Source: DASUAS01 sp963809795 (GTDB lineage: Bacteria > Actinomycetota > Acidimicrobiia > IMCC26256 > DASPTH01). From it: DNA of 64,000 bases. The notes under the pieces are model-generated. The model saw only the letters and a list, made by a program, of their open reading frames with translations, was not told where the DNA came from and made no database searches. The position numbers were made by a program, and so were the translations under genes. Below are positions 53,292 to 62,217 of the stretch, one piece after another; the first letter of the stretch is position 1, and each line of letters starts with the position of its first letter. The stretch spans positions 62,001-126,000 of the forward strand of contig CAWELN010000005.1 of assembly GCA_963809795.1 (NCBI GenBank), given 5' to 3'.

Positions 53292-54593
53292 ATGACCTCG
53301 ACGAACGACCACCGTCACGGGCGCCCGGTCGGGCGCTCGGTCCGCCGGGCGCTCGCCATCGGCATCGCCGTCGCCACGCTGGTCGCCACCGCGCTGGTGG
53401 CGCCGGGCGCCGCGCAGACCGGCGCCGAGTCGACCGGGGTGACGGCCAAGGAGATCAAGGTCGGGTTCATCTTCTCGAGGGCCGGGCTCGCCGGCTCCAC
53501 GTTCGAGAACGCCGCCGACGGGTTCAACGCGCGGGTGAAGGAGGAGAACGCGAAGGGTGGCGTCAACGGACGCAAGATCGTCCCGGTGATCGCCGACGAC
53601 AGCGGTTCGACGAACAACCTCGTTGCCGCGCAGGACCTGGTGCAGAACGAGAAGGTCTTCCTCGTCGTCAACAACTCCCCGTTCGCCTTCCTCGGCTACC
53701 GGTTCCTGCTCGACAACGGCGTCCCCATGGTGGGGGGCGGCTTCGACGGCAACGAGTACGGCCAGCCGGGTAACGAGAAGTTGATCTCGATCCTCGGCAA
53801 CAACGCCGCGGTGTATGGCGCGCAGTACACGGGCGGTTTCGTCGACCTGATGAAGAGGGCGGGGGCCAAGAACGTCGGTGTCGTCGCGTACGGGTCGTCG
53901 GCCTCGTCGACCGCGGCGGCGAAGAACCTCCAGAAGTACCCGGTGCCCGACGCGGGACTGAAGGCGGCCTACACGAACACCACCGTCGACTTCGGCACGA
54001 CCGACGTCGGACCGCTCGTGCTGGGCATGAAGAACGCCGGTGTGGATGCGGTGTACCTGCCGCTGGTGCTGTCGACGAACCTCGCAATCGTGCAGACCGC
54101 GGCGCAGAACAACCTGAAATTCAAGCTCGCCGTGCTCGCGACCGGGTACGGCCAGGCACTGCTCGACCAACCCGCGGCGCAGACGATCGGCCCCGAGGTC
54201 CTCCTCGCCCAGGGTTGGGCGCCCGTGGAGGTGAAGAACGCGGCCACCAAGCGGTTCATGTCCGATCTCACCAAGTACACGAGCTACCGCGGCGTCCCCG
54301 ACTTCGGCGTCTACACCGGCTACCTCACCGCCGACCTCATGATCAAGGGCCTCCAGGCCGCGGGGAAGAACCTCACGCGGGACGGCTTCATCACCGCGAC
54401 CAAGGGCCTCGGCACCTGGGACGCCGCCGGCCTCGGGTGCCAACCGGTCGACGTGAGCGCGCAGGGCTTCGGCACCGCACCGAAGACCGTCTGCAGTTGG
54501 TACGTCCGGATCAAGAACGGCAAGTTCGTGCCCTACCCGAACACGAAACCACTCCGCGGGACCCTCATCCCGGCGAGCATCAGTGGGTCGTGA
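53292..54593 (+). CDS. ABC transporter substrate-binding protein (Peripla_BP_6)
   Basis: 433 residues. Signal peptide to about residue 45 (RRALAIGIAVATLVATALVAPGAAQ). Mature domain: GVTAKEIKVGFIFSRAGLAGSTFENAADGFNARV, DSGSTNNLVAAQDLVQNEKVFLVVNNSPF, NVGVVAYGSSASSTAAAKN, and a C-terminal cysteine pair region (GLGCQPVDVSAQGFGTAPKTVCSWYVRIKNGKFVPY). Third such receptor in the window and, like the one at 1408, without an adjacent transporter. ATG 53292 chosen; ATG 53241 in frame is possible. Confidence 0.9.
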   Translation: MTSTNDHRHGRPVGRSVRRALAIGIAVATLVATALVAPGAAQTGAESTGVTAKEIKVGFIFSRAGLAGSTFENAADGFNARVKEENAKGGVNGRKIVPVIADDSGSTNNLVAAQDLVQNEKVFLVVNNSPFAFLGYRFLLDNGVPMVGGGFDGNEYGQPGNEKLISILGNNAAVYGAQYTGGFVDLMKRAGAKNVGVVAYGSSASSTAAAKNLQKYPVPDAGLKAAYTNTTVDFGTTDVGPLVLGMKNAGVDAVYLPLVLSTNLAIVQTAAQNNLKFKLAVLATGYGQALLDQPAAQTIGPEVLLAQGWAPVEVKNAATKRFMSDLTKYTSYRGVPDFGVYTGYLTADLMIKGLQAAGKNLTRDGFITATKGLGTWDAAGLGCQPVDVSAQGFGTAPKTVCSWYVRIKNGKFVPYPNTKPLRGTLIPASISGS

Positions 54594-54596
54594 CCC

Positions 54597-55264
54597 TCAC
54601 TGCCGGCAGTAGCGCAGGAACAGGAACCCGTCGTCGTCGACGAAGCCGTGTTCCAGCTCCCACAGTGCCGGGCTGGCCTCGGGCCCGTGCGCGACGCGCG
54701 CGGAGTCGCCGGCGATGACGCGGGGCGCGATGGTCACGAAGAACTCGTCGACGAGGCCGGCGCGGCGAGGAGACCGGCGAGCGTGGGGCCGCCCTCCGCC
54801 ACCAGCACCTGACCGGCGAGCGCGGTCGTGACCGCGTCGAGGTCGACAAACTCGCCGTCGCCCGCGCGCAGCTCGGGCACGCCCTCGGGCACCGGGCCCA
54901 CGCTGGTCGGAAGCACGAGGGTCGCCCGCCCCGACGCGAACAGGTCGGGGGCGCCGCTCACGTCGGCGGTGTCGGACACCACATACAGCTGGAGCGGCGG
55001 ATCGGGCGCGTGGTAGTGCTCGGCGATCACCGTGCCCAGGCCCACGAGCACGCCGTCGGCTCCGCCCCGAAGCGCGGCGAAGACCGCGTGGTCGTCGCGG
55101 TTGCCGAGCCCGCCGGACATGCCGGCCACCGCGGTGCCGCCGTCGACCGACGTGATCATGTTGAGGCGCACGAAGGCGCGGTCGGTCGGGCGGGAGTCGG
55201 GCAACGCCACGTGCTCGGCCACCACCGAGTCGGGAGTGGGGCCGGTTTCGTCGAGGATGCGCAC
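54597..55264 (-). CDS. RibD C-terminal/dihydrofolate reductase-like protein (one frameshift)
   Basis: About 222 residues after repair: VRILDETGPTPDS, FVRLNMITSVDGGTAVAGMSGGLGNRDDHAVFAALRGGADGVLVGLGTV, LVAEGGPTLAGLLAA, then in another frame GLVDEFFVTIAPRVIAGDSARV to LFLRYCRQ. The indel lies near 54755-54765 in GCCGCGCCGG. The family reduces pyrimidine or pterin intermediates with NADPH; an isolated RibD_C protein may serve riboflavin or F420-related steps. Starts 9 nt after the hydroxylase stop, so the two share a transcript. Confidence 0.85.
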
Positions 55265-55273
55265 CGCCTCACC

Positions 55274-56107
55274 CTACGAGACGTTGGTGATGGGTGCCTT
55301 CGCCGCGCGCGTGAACGGGTAGGCGAGGTGCCGCAGGTACCCGTCGGCAGGGACCGGTGACCGCGTGCCGAAGGCGACCGGTCGCCGGTCTTTCGGCAGG
55401 TAGGCGGTGCCGAAGATCTTGTCGACGACCGGGAGCCCGAAGTTCTTGTCGCGCGCATCGTCGTCGATCGCATGGTGCCAGTGGTGCCACTCGGGCGTGT
55501 TGATCACCCAGCGCAGGCCGGGGAAGCGCAGCCGCACGTTGGCGTGCTGGAACAGCGCGAGCAGCGTGATGAACACCGCCACCCCACCGAACACGCCGGC
55601 GCCGTAGCCGAGCAGGAACAGCGGGAACACCGTGAACGCCTGGGTGAAGGCCTGGTCGAACGGGTGGAGCCGGCCCGACGCGACCCAGTCCATCTGCTCG
55701 ATGCTGTGGTGCACGGAGTGGAACCGCCACAGGAACGGCACCTGGTGGGTGAGGCGGTGACCCCAGTAGTTGCCGACCGCGACCAGCGCCACCGCCAGCC
55801 CCACCGCGACCTCCGTGGGCAGCGCGCCCACCAGGTCGAAGCGTCGGATCCAGAACACCGGGATGGCGGCGACGACGACCAGCGCGACCACCGCCACCGC
55901 GGTCACCGCGCCGTTCACCAGGATGTGGGTCAGGTCGGTGAGCAAGCCGGTGCGGAACACGCGCTGCTTGCGGAAGGCGAACAGCTTCTCCAGCGGGACG
56001 AACACCACGAAGAGGAGGGCGATCCCGATGGCGGCGCCGCCCCGGAGCACGAGCGCGAACACGACCGCGGCGGCGAAGGTCAGGACGGTGACCCTCCGGC
56101 TGGTCAT
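55274..56107 (-). CDS. Fatty acid hydroxylase/sterol desaturase family protein
   Basis: 277-residue membrane di-iron oxygenase. Histidine boxes: HRLTHQ (HxxxH-type), HSVHHSIEQMDW (HxxHH) and HWHHAIDDDARDKNFG, with about four helices. Hydroxylates lipids, sterols or carotenoids. Start ATG 56107; upstream lies a perfect palindrome GGGTTCGCGAACCC (56157-56170). Confidence 0.92.
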   Translation of the reverse strand: MTSRRVTVLTFAAAVVFALVLRGGAAIGIALLFVVFVPLEKLFAFRKQRVFRTGLLTDLTHILVNGAVTAVAVVALVVVAAIPVFWIRRFDLVGALPTEVAVGLAVALVAVGNYWGHRLTHQVPFLWRFHSVHHSIEQMDWVASGRLHPFDQAFTQAFTVFPLFLLGYGAGVFGGVAVFITLLALFQHANVRLRFPGLRWVINTPEWHHWHHAIDDDARDKNFGLPVVDKIFGTAYLPKDRRPVAFGTRSPVPADGYLRHLAYPFTRAAKAPITNVS

Positions 56108-56156
56108 GACCACAGTCTCCTCTGCCGGTGTGAGATCGGTGCTCCGCCAGTGTGAT

Positions 56157-56170
56157 GGGTTCGCGAACCC
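56157..56170. promoter_or_regulatory. 14-bp palindrome
   Basis: Perfect palindrome GGGTTCGCGAACCC in the divergent gap between the hydroxylase (minus) and the DUF35-thiolase operon (plus), 50 bp upstream of the hydroxylase start. Possible dimeric repressor site. Confidence 0.45.
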
Positions 56171-56202
56171 GCCTCGACAGGGTCGGGAGCCCTGGAGAGA
56201 AG

Positions 56203-56246
56203 AAGCGGAGCCGTTGCCGGAGGCGGGCGGCGCAGCGGATTCGACC
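56203..56246. repeat. Single diverged copy of the 62-bp repeat hairpin core
   Basis: AAGCGGAGCCGTTGCCGGAG, then GCGGGCGGCGCAGCGGATTC and GACC. It matches the tandem repeat at 20651-20840 and keeps the hairpin by paired changes: GCCG-(TT)-GCC-GGA-GGC-GGG-CGGC. Confidence 0.75.
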
Positions 56247-56297
56247 ATCGGATCGCTAATCTCCGGTCATCAATCCGTCGTCTCGGGGGGAACTCGA

Positions 56298-57275
56298 GTG
56301 GTACAGGCCGTCCAGAGCACGATCCAGTTCCCGTACAAGCGGTCGCTGGGTCCCGTCGTCGGGGCGTTCATGACCGCCCTGACCGACCGCCGGATCATCG
56401 GGATCCGCAGCGGCGACCGGGTGATCGTCCCGCCCCTGGAGTGGGACCCCGAGACCGCGGAGGAGCTGGCGCACGACTTCGTCGACGTCGGCCCCGCGGG
56501 CCGGGTCACCTCGTGGTCGTGGGTGGCCTCGCCCACCGTCCAGCACCCGCTCGACCACCCGTTCGCCTTCGCCCTGATCCAGCTCGACGGCGCCGACACG
56601 TCGTTCCTGCACGCGGTGGACGCCGGGTCCATCGACGCGATGAGCACCGGCATGCGGGTCGCACCGCGCTGGCGCGCCGCCCGCATCGGCCACATCACCG
56701 ACATCGAGGCGTTCGTGCCCGGTGAGGACCCGGTGGTCTCCGCCGACGACGGCGGGCCCGCCGAGGAGCCGGTGACGATGATGGACTACAACGCGTCGAT
56801 CACCTACACCCTGCCGGTCACGCCGAACGCGGCACGGGCCGAGCAGGCCAACGAAGAGGGCCGCTTCATCGGCCTGCAGTGCCCGGTGTGCGGGCGCACC
56901 TACACCGGCGGCCGCGGCTACTGCCCGGTCGACAGCGTGCCGCTCGGCCCCGAGCACGAGGTCGAGCTGCCGCAGCAAGGCACGATCACCAACTACACGA
57001 TCATCACGCCGGTGCAGTACCCGGGCCAGACGGAGACCGAGCCGTTCGCCCGCGTGCACGTGTGGCTCGACGACACCGATGTCGTGCTCGGCTACCAACC
57101 CCTGCTCGACACGCCCAACGACGACGTCCGCATCGGGATGCGGGTGTCGGCGGTGTGGGCGTCGGAGGCGGAGCTGCAGGACCTCGCCTCGAACGCCGAA
57201 GGCCGGCTTCTCGGCTGGATGCCCACCGGTGAGCCCGACGTGAACGACCCCGACCTCGTGGACAGGATCCAATGA
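56298..57275 (+). CDS. Double OB-fold DUF35 protein with zinc ribbon
   Basis: 325 residues. N-terminal OB-fold half (about 25-130: RVIVPPLEWDPETAEE, WSWVASP, FAFALIQLDGAD) and a second half with rubredoxin-like zinc ribbon CPVCGRTYTGGRGYCPVD (about 195-212; last Cys pair partly replaced) and an OB fold (GTITNYTIITPVQYPGQ). DUF35 proteins bind and gate thiolase-like partners such as Ltp2 with ChsH2. Here it is directly coupled to two thiolase-like genes. GGGGGG precedes GTG 56298. Confidence 0.88.
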   Translation: MVQAVQSTIQFPYKRSLGPVVGAFMTALTDRRIIGIRSGDRVIVPPLEWDPETAEELAHDFVDVGPAGRVTSWSWVASPTVQHPLDHPFAFALIQLDGADTSFLHAVDAGSIDAMSTGMRVAPRWRAARIGHITDIEAFVPGEDPVVSADDGGPAEEPVTMMDYNASITYTLPVTPNAARAEQANEEGRFIGLQCPVCGRTYTGGRGYCPVDSVPLGPEHEVELPQQGTITNYTIITPVQYPGQTETEPFARVHVWLDDTDVVLGYQPLLDTPNDDVRIGMRVSAVWASEAELQDLASNAEGRLLGWMPTGEPDVNDPDLVDRIQ

Positions 57276-58342
57276 TGCCCAGCTCCGACGACATCGCCCT
57301 CATCGGCTGGTCGGTCTCGCCGATGGTGCGCAGCACCGACAAGACCGAAGCCCAGATGCTCCTCGAGGTGATCACCGGCGCGGTCGGGAACGCCGGGATC
57401 ACCCGCCGCGACGTCGACTTCACCTGCGCGGGGAGCTGCGACTACGTGGCCGGCCAGGCGTTCTCGTTCGTGCAGAACATCGACGCCATCGGCGCGTGGC
57501 CGCCGAAGCGCGACTCGCACGTGGAGATGGACGGCGCGTGGGCGCTGTACGAGGCCTGGCTCCGGCTGCAGCTCGGCGACATCGACGTCGCGGTGGCGAT
57601 GGGGTCCGGTCGCTCGTCGACCGCCGACCCGGCGCTCATCTACCCGATGGAGATGGACCCGTACTACCTCGCACCACTGGGCACCGACGCGGCGTCGTTC
57701 GCCGCGCTGCAGGCGCGCGCGCTCATCGATGCGGGCAAGGTCACCGAGCGGCAGATGGCCGAGGTCGCGGCCCGGGCCCGGCGCGACGCCACGGGGAACC
57801 CGAACGCGCAGGTGAGCGGCGACTTCGACGTCGACACGCTGCTCGCCGAGGACTACGTGCGGTCGCCGTTGCGCCGGCACGACCTCCCACCCATCACCGA
57901 CGGCGCGTGCGCGGTCGTCATCGCCCGCGCCGACAAGGCCCGGGAGCTGTGCGACAACCCGGTGTGGATCTCCGGGTTCGCGCACGCCAGCGAGCTGCAC
58001 TACCCGGGGATGCGCGACCTCACGTCGTCGCCGTCGACCACGCTGGCGGCCAAGGCCGCAGGGCTGGAAGAGGCGCCGGTCGACGTGGCCGAGCTGCAGA
58101 GCGCGTTCACGCACGAAGAGCCGCTTCTCGTCGAGGCACTCGGCCTGGGTGCCGACGTGCCGGTGAACCCGTCGGGCGGCCCGCTCGCCGCCAACCCGAT
58201 CATGGCCACCGGGCTCGTGCGCATCACCGAGGCCGCCAACGAGATCCGCGACCGCGGCCGGCAACGCACACTCGCGCACTCGACGTCGGGACCGTGCCTG
58301 CAGCAGAACCTGGTCTGCATCCTCGAGGGGGGATCCAAGTGA
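57272..58342 (+). CDS. Thiolase-like protein (SCP-x/Ltp family), first subunit
   Basis: 356 residues. IALIGWSVSPMVRSTDKTEAQMLLEVI start, VAMGSGRSS, PITDGACAVVIARADKAREL, and VDVAELQSAFTHEEPLLVEAL, then NPSGGPLAANPIMATGL and GPCLQQNLVCILEGG. The position of the canonical nucleophilic cysteine reads HVEMDGAWALYE, so the normal Claisen chemistry looks absent; this is as in Ltp2-type retro-aldolases. ATG overlaps the DUF35 stop. Confidence 0.88.
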   Translation: MMPSSDDIALIGWSVSPMVRSTDKTEAQMLLEVITGAVGNAGITRRDVDFTCAGSCDYVAGQAFSFVQNIDAIGAWPPKRDSHVEMDGAWALYEAWLRLQLGDIDVAVAMGSGRSSTADPALIYPMEMDPYYLAPLGTDAASFAALQARALIDAGKVTERQMAEVAARARRDATGNPNAQVSGDFDVDTLLAEDYVRSPLRRHDLPPITDGACAVVIARADKARELCDNPVWISGFAHASELHYPGMRDLTSSPSTTLAAKAAGLEEAPVDVAELQSAFTHEEPLLVEALGLGADVPVNPSGGPLAANPIMATGLVRITEAANEIRDRGRQRTLAHSTSGPCLQQNLVCILEGGSK

Positions 58343-59508
58343 GCCACCAGCCGTGCGCCATCGTCGGCATCGGCCAGACGCATCACAAGAAGGCGCGTCG
58401 CGACGTGTCGTACGCGGGCCTGGCCCGGGAGGCGGCGATCCGCGCGCTCGACGACGCCCACATGACGTGGAGCGACATCGACGCAGTGGTGGTCGGCAAG
58501 GCGCCCGACCTCTTCGAGGGCGTCATGAAGCCCGAGCTGTACCTCACCGACGCGCTGGGCGCCACGGGCAAGCCGATGTTCCGCGTGCACACCGCCGGTT
58601 CGGTCGGCGGCACGACCGGCATCGTCGCGTCGCACCACGTCGAGACCGGGCGTCACCAGCGCGTGCTCGCGGTCGCGCTGGAGAAGCAGTCGGAGGGCAA
58701 CGCGCAGTTCGCGCTCGGTTCGGGACGCGGGGCGTCGATCGGCGCCGGCGGCGCGTTCGCGCCCTACATGCGGCTCTACATGAAGCGCACCGGCGCCCCC
58801 GACGACATCGGGCCGATGGTCGCGGTCAAGGACCGTCAGAACGCGATGAAGAACCCGTATGCGCACCTGAAGCTGGCCGACATCTCGCTCGAGACCGTGA
58901 AGGCGTCGCCGATGATGTGGGACCCGGTGCGCTTCCTCGAGTCGTGCCCGTCGTCGGACGGCGCGTGCGCGGTGGTCTTCACCGACGAGGAGGGCGGGAA
59001 GGCCGCGGCGGCCGACGGCCGTCCCCCGGCATGGATCCTCGGGTCGGCGGTGCGCTCGGAGCCGTCGTCGTTCCCGGGCCGCGACCCGGTACGTCCGCAG
59101 GGCGCGGTCGACTGCGCGGCCGACGTGTTCGCGCAAGCCGGCATCACCGACCCGCTCGGGCAGATCGACTGCGCCGAGCTCTACGTGCCGTTCAGCTGGT
59201 ACGAGCCGATGTGGCTCGAGGCGCACGACATCGCCGGGCCCACCGAGGGCTGGAAGATGGTCGAGCGGGGCGACACCGCGCTCGACGGCTCGTTCCCGGT
59301 GAACATGTCGGGCGGCGTGCTGTCGTCGAACCCGATCGGCGCGTCGGGCCTGCTGCGGTTCGCGGAGGCGGCGCTGCAGGTGCGCGGGATGGCCGGTGAG
59401 CACCAGGTCGACGGGGCCGAGGTGGCGCTGGCGCAGGCCTACGGTGCGTCCGCGCAGTACTTCTCGATGTGGGTGGTGGCGAGCTCGCTCGACCCGTTCG
59501 CCGACTGA
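58339..59508 (+). CDS. Thiolase-like protein (SCP-x/Ltp family), second subunit
   Basis: 389 residues. CAIVGIGQTHHKKARRDVSYAGLAREAAIRALDDA start, then VHTAGSVGGTTGIVASHHVETG where the active cysteine is replaced, SSDGACAVVFTDEEGG, DCAELYVPFSWYEPMWLEAH, NMSGGVLSSNPIGASGLLRFAEAALQVRG. Both thiolase-like proteins therefore lack the expected nucleophile. Start GTG 58339 overlaps the previous stop. A strong hairpin follows the stop. Confidence 0.9.
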   Translation: MSHQPCAIVGIGQTHHKKARRDVSYAGLAREAAIRALDDAHMTWSDIDAVVVGKAPDLFEGVMKPELYLTDALGATGKPMFRVHTAGSVGGTTGIVASHHVETGRHQRVLAVALEKQSEGNAQFALGSGRGASIGAGGAFAPYMRLYMKRTGAPDDIGPMVAVKDRQNAMKNPYAHLKLADISLETVKASPMMWDPVRFLESCPSSDGACAVVFTDEEGGKAAAADGRPPAWILGSAVRSEPSSFPGRDPVRPQGAVDCAADVFAQAGITDPLGQIDCAELYVPFSWYEPMWLEAHDIAGPTEGWKMVERGDTALDGSFPVNMSGGVLSSNPIGASGLLRFAEAALQVRGMAGEHQVDGAEVALAQAYGASAQYFSMWVVASSLDPFAD

Positions 59509-59512
59509 TCCG

Positions 59513-59546
59513 GCGCGCGTTTCGCCGCCTGCGGTGAACCGCGCGC
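59513..59546. terminator. Long hairpin between convergent genes
   Basis: GCGCGCGTTTCGCCGC-CT-GCGGTGAACCGCGCGC: 16-nt arms with 14 Watson-Crick pairs, one G.T and one mismatch, 5 bp after the thiolase stop and before the convergent amidohydrolase end at 59568. Likely bidirectional terminator without T-tract. Confidence 0.75.
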
Positions 59547-59567
59547 ACCTTCAGCGCGTCAACTGGG

Positions 59568-60758
59568 TCAAGCGGGAAGCGGGATGTCGTAGAGGCGGGC
59601 GGCGTTGAGACCCATGATGCCGGCGACGTCGTCGTCACCCACGCCGTCGAGCGCGGCGTCGGCGTGCTGGAGGCCGTCGGGGTACACGCACGTCGGGTGG
59701 GGGAAGTCGGTCTCGAACAGGAGGTGGTCGGCGCCCACGCTCTCGATCGCCTCCGCGATCCCGGCGCGCTCGAACCAGAAGCACGAGTGGATCTGGCGGC
59801 GGAAGTAGTCCGACGGCGCCATCGAGAGGTTGTCCATCGACCCCGGCGTCATCTCGCCCGCCTGGTAGTCGAGCGCCTTGAGCAGGAAGGGGATCCACCC
59901 GACTCCACTCTCCACCGACACGACCTGCAGCTCGGGGAAGCGCTCGAGCACGCCGCTGTAGATGATGTTGCCGATCACGCCCGCGTTGTTGAGGTACATC
60001 ATCGCCGAGCCCAGCCCGAGCTTCTGGTCCCCGTTGAGCGACGGCCACGGCACCGAGCCGAACCACGACAACGACGACTCGCTGGCGCCGATGTGGAAGT
60101 TGAGCGGGAGGCCGAGCCCGCTCACGGCTTCCCACATCGGGTTCCAGTGCTCGTCGCCGAGATCGGGCAGGCCGTGGTCGTGCGGCGCGGTGGTGGTGTT
60201 CACGCCGCGCAGCCCGAGGGTGGCCATGCGCTCGATCTCGCGCACCGCCAGGTCGAGGTCCCACCACGGCACGATCCCCATGGGGAAGAGCCGTTGACCG
60301 GACCGGTCCTGGATCTCGGCCATGGCGTCGTTGTAGAGCTCGACCGAAAGGAGGCGGAGGGTCTCGTCGCCGATGTCCCGGAACTTCTGGCCGCCGAACC
60401 CGACGGTGTTGGGGTACACGATCTGCGCCCAGATCCCCTGCTCGTCCATGAGCGCCACGCGCGCGTCGACGTCGTACGCCGCGGGGTGCACGTCCTCGAT
60501 GTTCCACTGGAAGAACGTCGTGCCGGGGACCTTCACGCCGTCGGCCCCGACGACGCCGGACGCGCCGGCGCGCGAGAGCGCCTTGCCGTCCATCGTCCAC
60601 GTCGGGACGCCGTCGACGTCGTGCACCTGCGGTACCCGGTCCTCGTAGCCCTTGGGGGCGCGGGCGGTCCAGAGGTCGTGGGGCTCGGTGAGGTGCGTGT
60701 CGGCGTCGATGATGCAGAGGCCGTCGAACCGGGAGTGCGTCATCACGCCATTGTGCAT
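59568..60758 (-). CDS. Amidohydrolase family 2 protein
   Basis: 396 residues. CIIDADTHLTEPHDLW (DxH metal site), FPMGIVPWWDLDLAVREIERMATLGLRGVNTT, LNFHIGASESS, ESGVGWIPFLLKALDYQ, and LLFETDFPHPTCVYPDG (metal Asp). Related to the 13451 protein and to decarboxylases of the ACMSD group. Start ATG 60758 follows the MaoC stop by 4 nt; an in-frame ATG at 60743 (MTHSRFDG) may be the real start. Confidence 0.9.
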   Translation of the reverse strand: MHNGVMTHSRFDGLCIIDADTHLTEPHDLWTARAPKGYEDRVPQVHDVDGVPTWTMDGKALSRAGASGVVGADGVKVPGTTFFQWNIEDVHPAAYDVDARVALMDEQGIWAQIVYPNTVGFGGQKFRDIGDETLRLLSVELYNDAMAEIQDRSGQRLFPMGIVPWWDLDLAVREIERMATLGLRGVNTTTAPHDHGLPDLGDEHWNPMWEAVSGLGLPLNFHIGASESSLSWFGSVPWPSLNGDQKLGLGSAMMYLNNAGVIGNIIYSGVLERFPELQVVSVESGVGWIPFLLKALDYQAGEMTPGSMDNLSMAPSDYFRRQIHSCFWFERAGIAEAIESVGADHLLFETDFPHPTCVYPDGLQHADAALDGVGDDDVAGIMGLNAARLYDIPLPA

Positions 60759-60762
60759 CCGG

Positions 60763-62082
60763 TCACCGGCTTGCGCCCCGCTGCGCCTTCAGCTCGTTGT
60801 GGCGGGCGAACATGCTCGCCGCCTGCCGTTCCAGGTCGACGGGCCGGGGCGGCATCGGCGGCAGGCCCGCCTCCCGCGACGGCAACGACACCGACGCGGT
60901 CCCGTAGGCGGTCTCGACGTCGCGCTGGTTCACCATCGCGAGCTTGAGGTCGACCAGACGGCGGCCGCCCTCGACGCGCTTGTCGACCACCTCGCCCGAC
61001 AGGAACTGCGTGTCGCCCTGGTAGTTGAACTTGCGGATCGAGTCGCTCATCTTCTCGATGAAGGCGTCGTCGCCGGCCCAGTCGGCGACGTGGTGGTAGA
61101 ACCACGACTGCCGCAACACGCCGTAGTCGTACGCGAGCGGGTTGCCGATCGCCTTGGCCCACTGCGAGTCCCAGTGCACGCGCTGCGCGACGTCCCAGAC
61201 GCCGTGCTCGTTCTTGATGTAGAAGGGCGCGATGCGTCGCCGGTTCTTGTAGCCCACGCGCGACGACCGCAGCCCGTAGGGGACGAAGCCGTAGCCGCCG
61301 GCGTGGAAGGCGATGATCTCGGTGACGGTGAGCGGACCCTTCACCATGGGCGGTAGCGCGTCGCCGACGCTCACGTCCTCCCAGTAGCGCGGCTCGGCGC
61401 CGCGCGCTCGCTCCGACTCGTAGATGGCGTCGATGCGCTCGTAGTCGTCGTCGGTGTAGTGCGCGGGTTCGATCTCGGCGTACTTGCCCCGCGTGCGCGC
61501 CTCCTTGCGCTCGGTCAGCACCCGCAGGATGTGGTACACGCCGAGCACCTCGCCGAACTGGTCGAGGGCGACGCTGCGGGCGACCTGCACCGACGACCGG
61601 CCTGCGAACTCCGACTTCTTGACCTCGAGCGACTCCTCGCCGGAGAACGAGTAGATGCGGTCGCCGGGCCGGAGCGGCCGGTACCAGTCCCACGAGCCGC
61701 CGGACACGAACACGTGCACGCCGCGGAACATCCCCTTCGTCTGCTTCTTGATCTCGTCGGGGATCGGGTCGCCGAGCATGGGCGTCTTGACGTGGCCCAT
61801 CATCGTGCCGTGCCCGATCTGGGTGCCCCAGCGGGTGGCCGGGCCGTACTCCTCGTCGGTGTACAGCGGGTTGTCGTCGCCCACGCCCAGCGCCCAGTTG
61901 CGGATCGCGTCCGGCGTCGCCACCGAGTAGAGCTCGCGCTGGCGACTGGCGGTGTCGAGACCGATCAGCAACCGGGCCCGTTCGAGGTCCTCGTCGGTGA
62001 GGCGGTACTGCAGCGCACGCTCGAACTCGGCTTCGAGCTCGTCCGAGACCTGGAGGGATTCGGCGGGGGCGTCGTCGGCCAT
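60763..62082 (-). CDS. MaoC-like double hotdog hydratase
   Basis: 439 residues with two hotdog units. The N-terminal FAS1-dehydratase-like half (ATPDAIRNWALGVGDDNPLYTDEEYG, RPGDRIYSFS) and the C-terminal half (DVSVGDALPPMVKGPLTVTEIIAFHAG, WAGDDAFIEKMSDSIRKFNYQGDTQFLSGEVVDKRVEGGRRLV). Probably hydrates an enoyl-CoA, as ChsH-type MaoC proteins paired with DUF35 and Ltp proteins in steroid side-chain degradation. First gene of an operon with the amidohydrolase. Site C of the shared motif is 32 bp upstream. Confidence 0.88.
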   Translation of the reverse strand: MADDAPAESLQVSDELEAEFERALQYRLTDEDLERARLLIGLDTASRQRELYSVATPDAIRNWALGVGDDNPLYTDEEYGPATRWGTQIGHGTMMGHVKTPMLGDPIPDEIKKQTKGMFRGVHVFVSGGSWDWYRPLRPGDRIYSFSGEESLEVKKSEFAGRSSVQVARSVALDQFGEVLGVYHILRVLTERKEARTRGKYAEIEPAHYTDDDYERIDAIYESERARGAEPRYWEDVSVGDALPPMVKGPLTVTEIIAFHAGGYGFVPYGLRSSRVGYKNRRRIAPFYIKNEHGVWDVAQRVHWDSQWAKAIGNPLAYDYGVLRQSWFYHHVADWAGDDAFIEKMSDSIRKFNYQGDTQFLSGEVVDKRVEGGRRLVDLKLAMVNQRDVETAYGTASVSLPSREAGLPPMPPRPVDLERQAASMFARHNELKAQRGASR

Positions 62083-62113
62083 GGCACTGCTCCTGGGCTC
62101 GTCGGCGGAGATG

Positions 62114-62134
62114 CGAAAAAAGGTACCTGATTTA
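62114..62134. promoter_or_regulatory. Operator-like motif, site C
   Basis: CGAAAAAAGGTACCTGATTT plus A, between divergent genes starting at 62082 and 62218. Palindromic GGTACC core. Aligns without gaps to site B at about 14 of 21 positions. Confidence 0.5.
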
Positions 62135-62217
62135 CCGCCGGAGGGCATCGCCGTCCCCGGGCCCGTCCGGCGTCGATCCCTCTATGGTGAGGCGCCCGCC
62201 CGGAAAGGACCGCCCGG

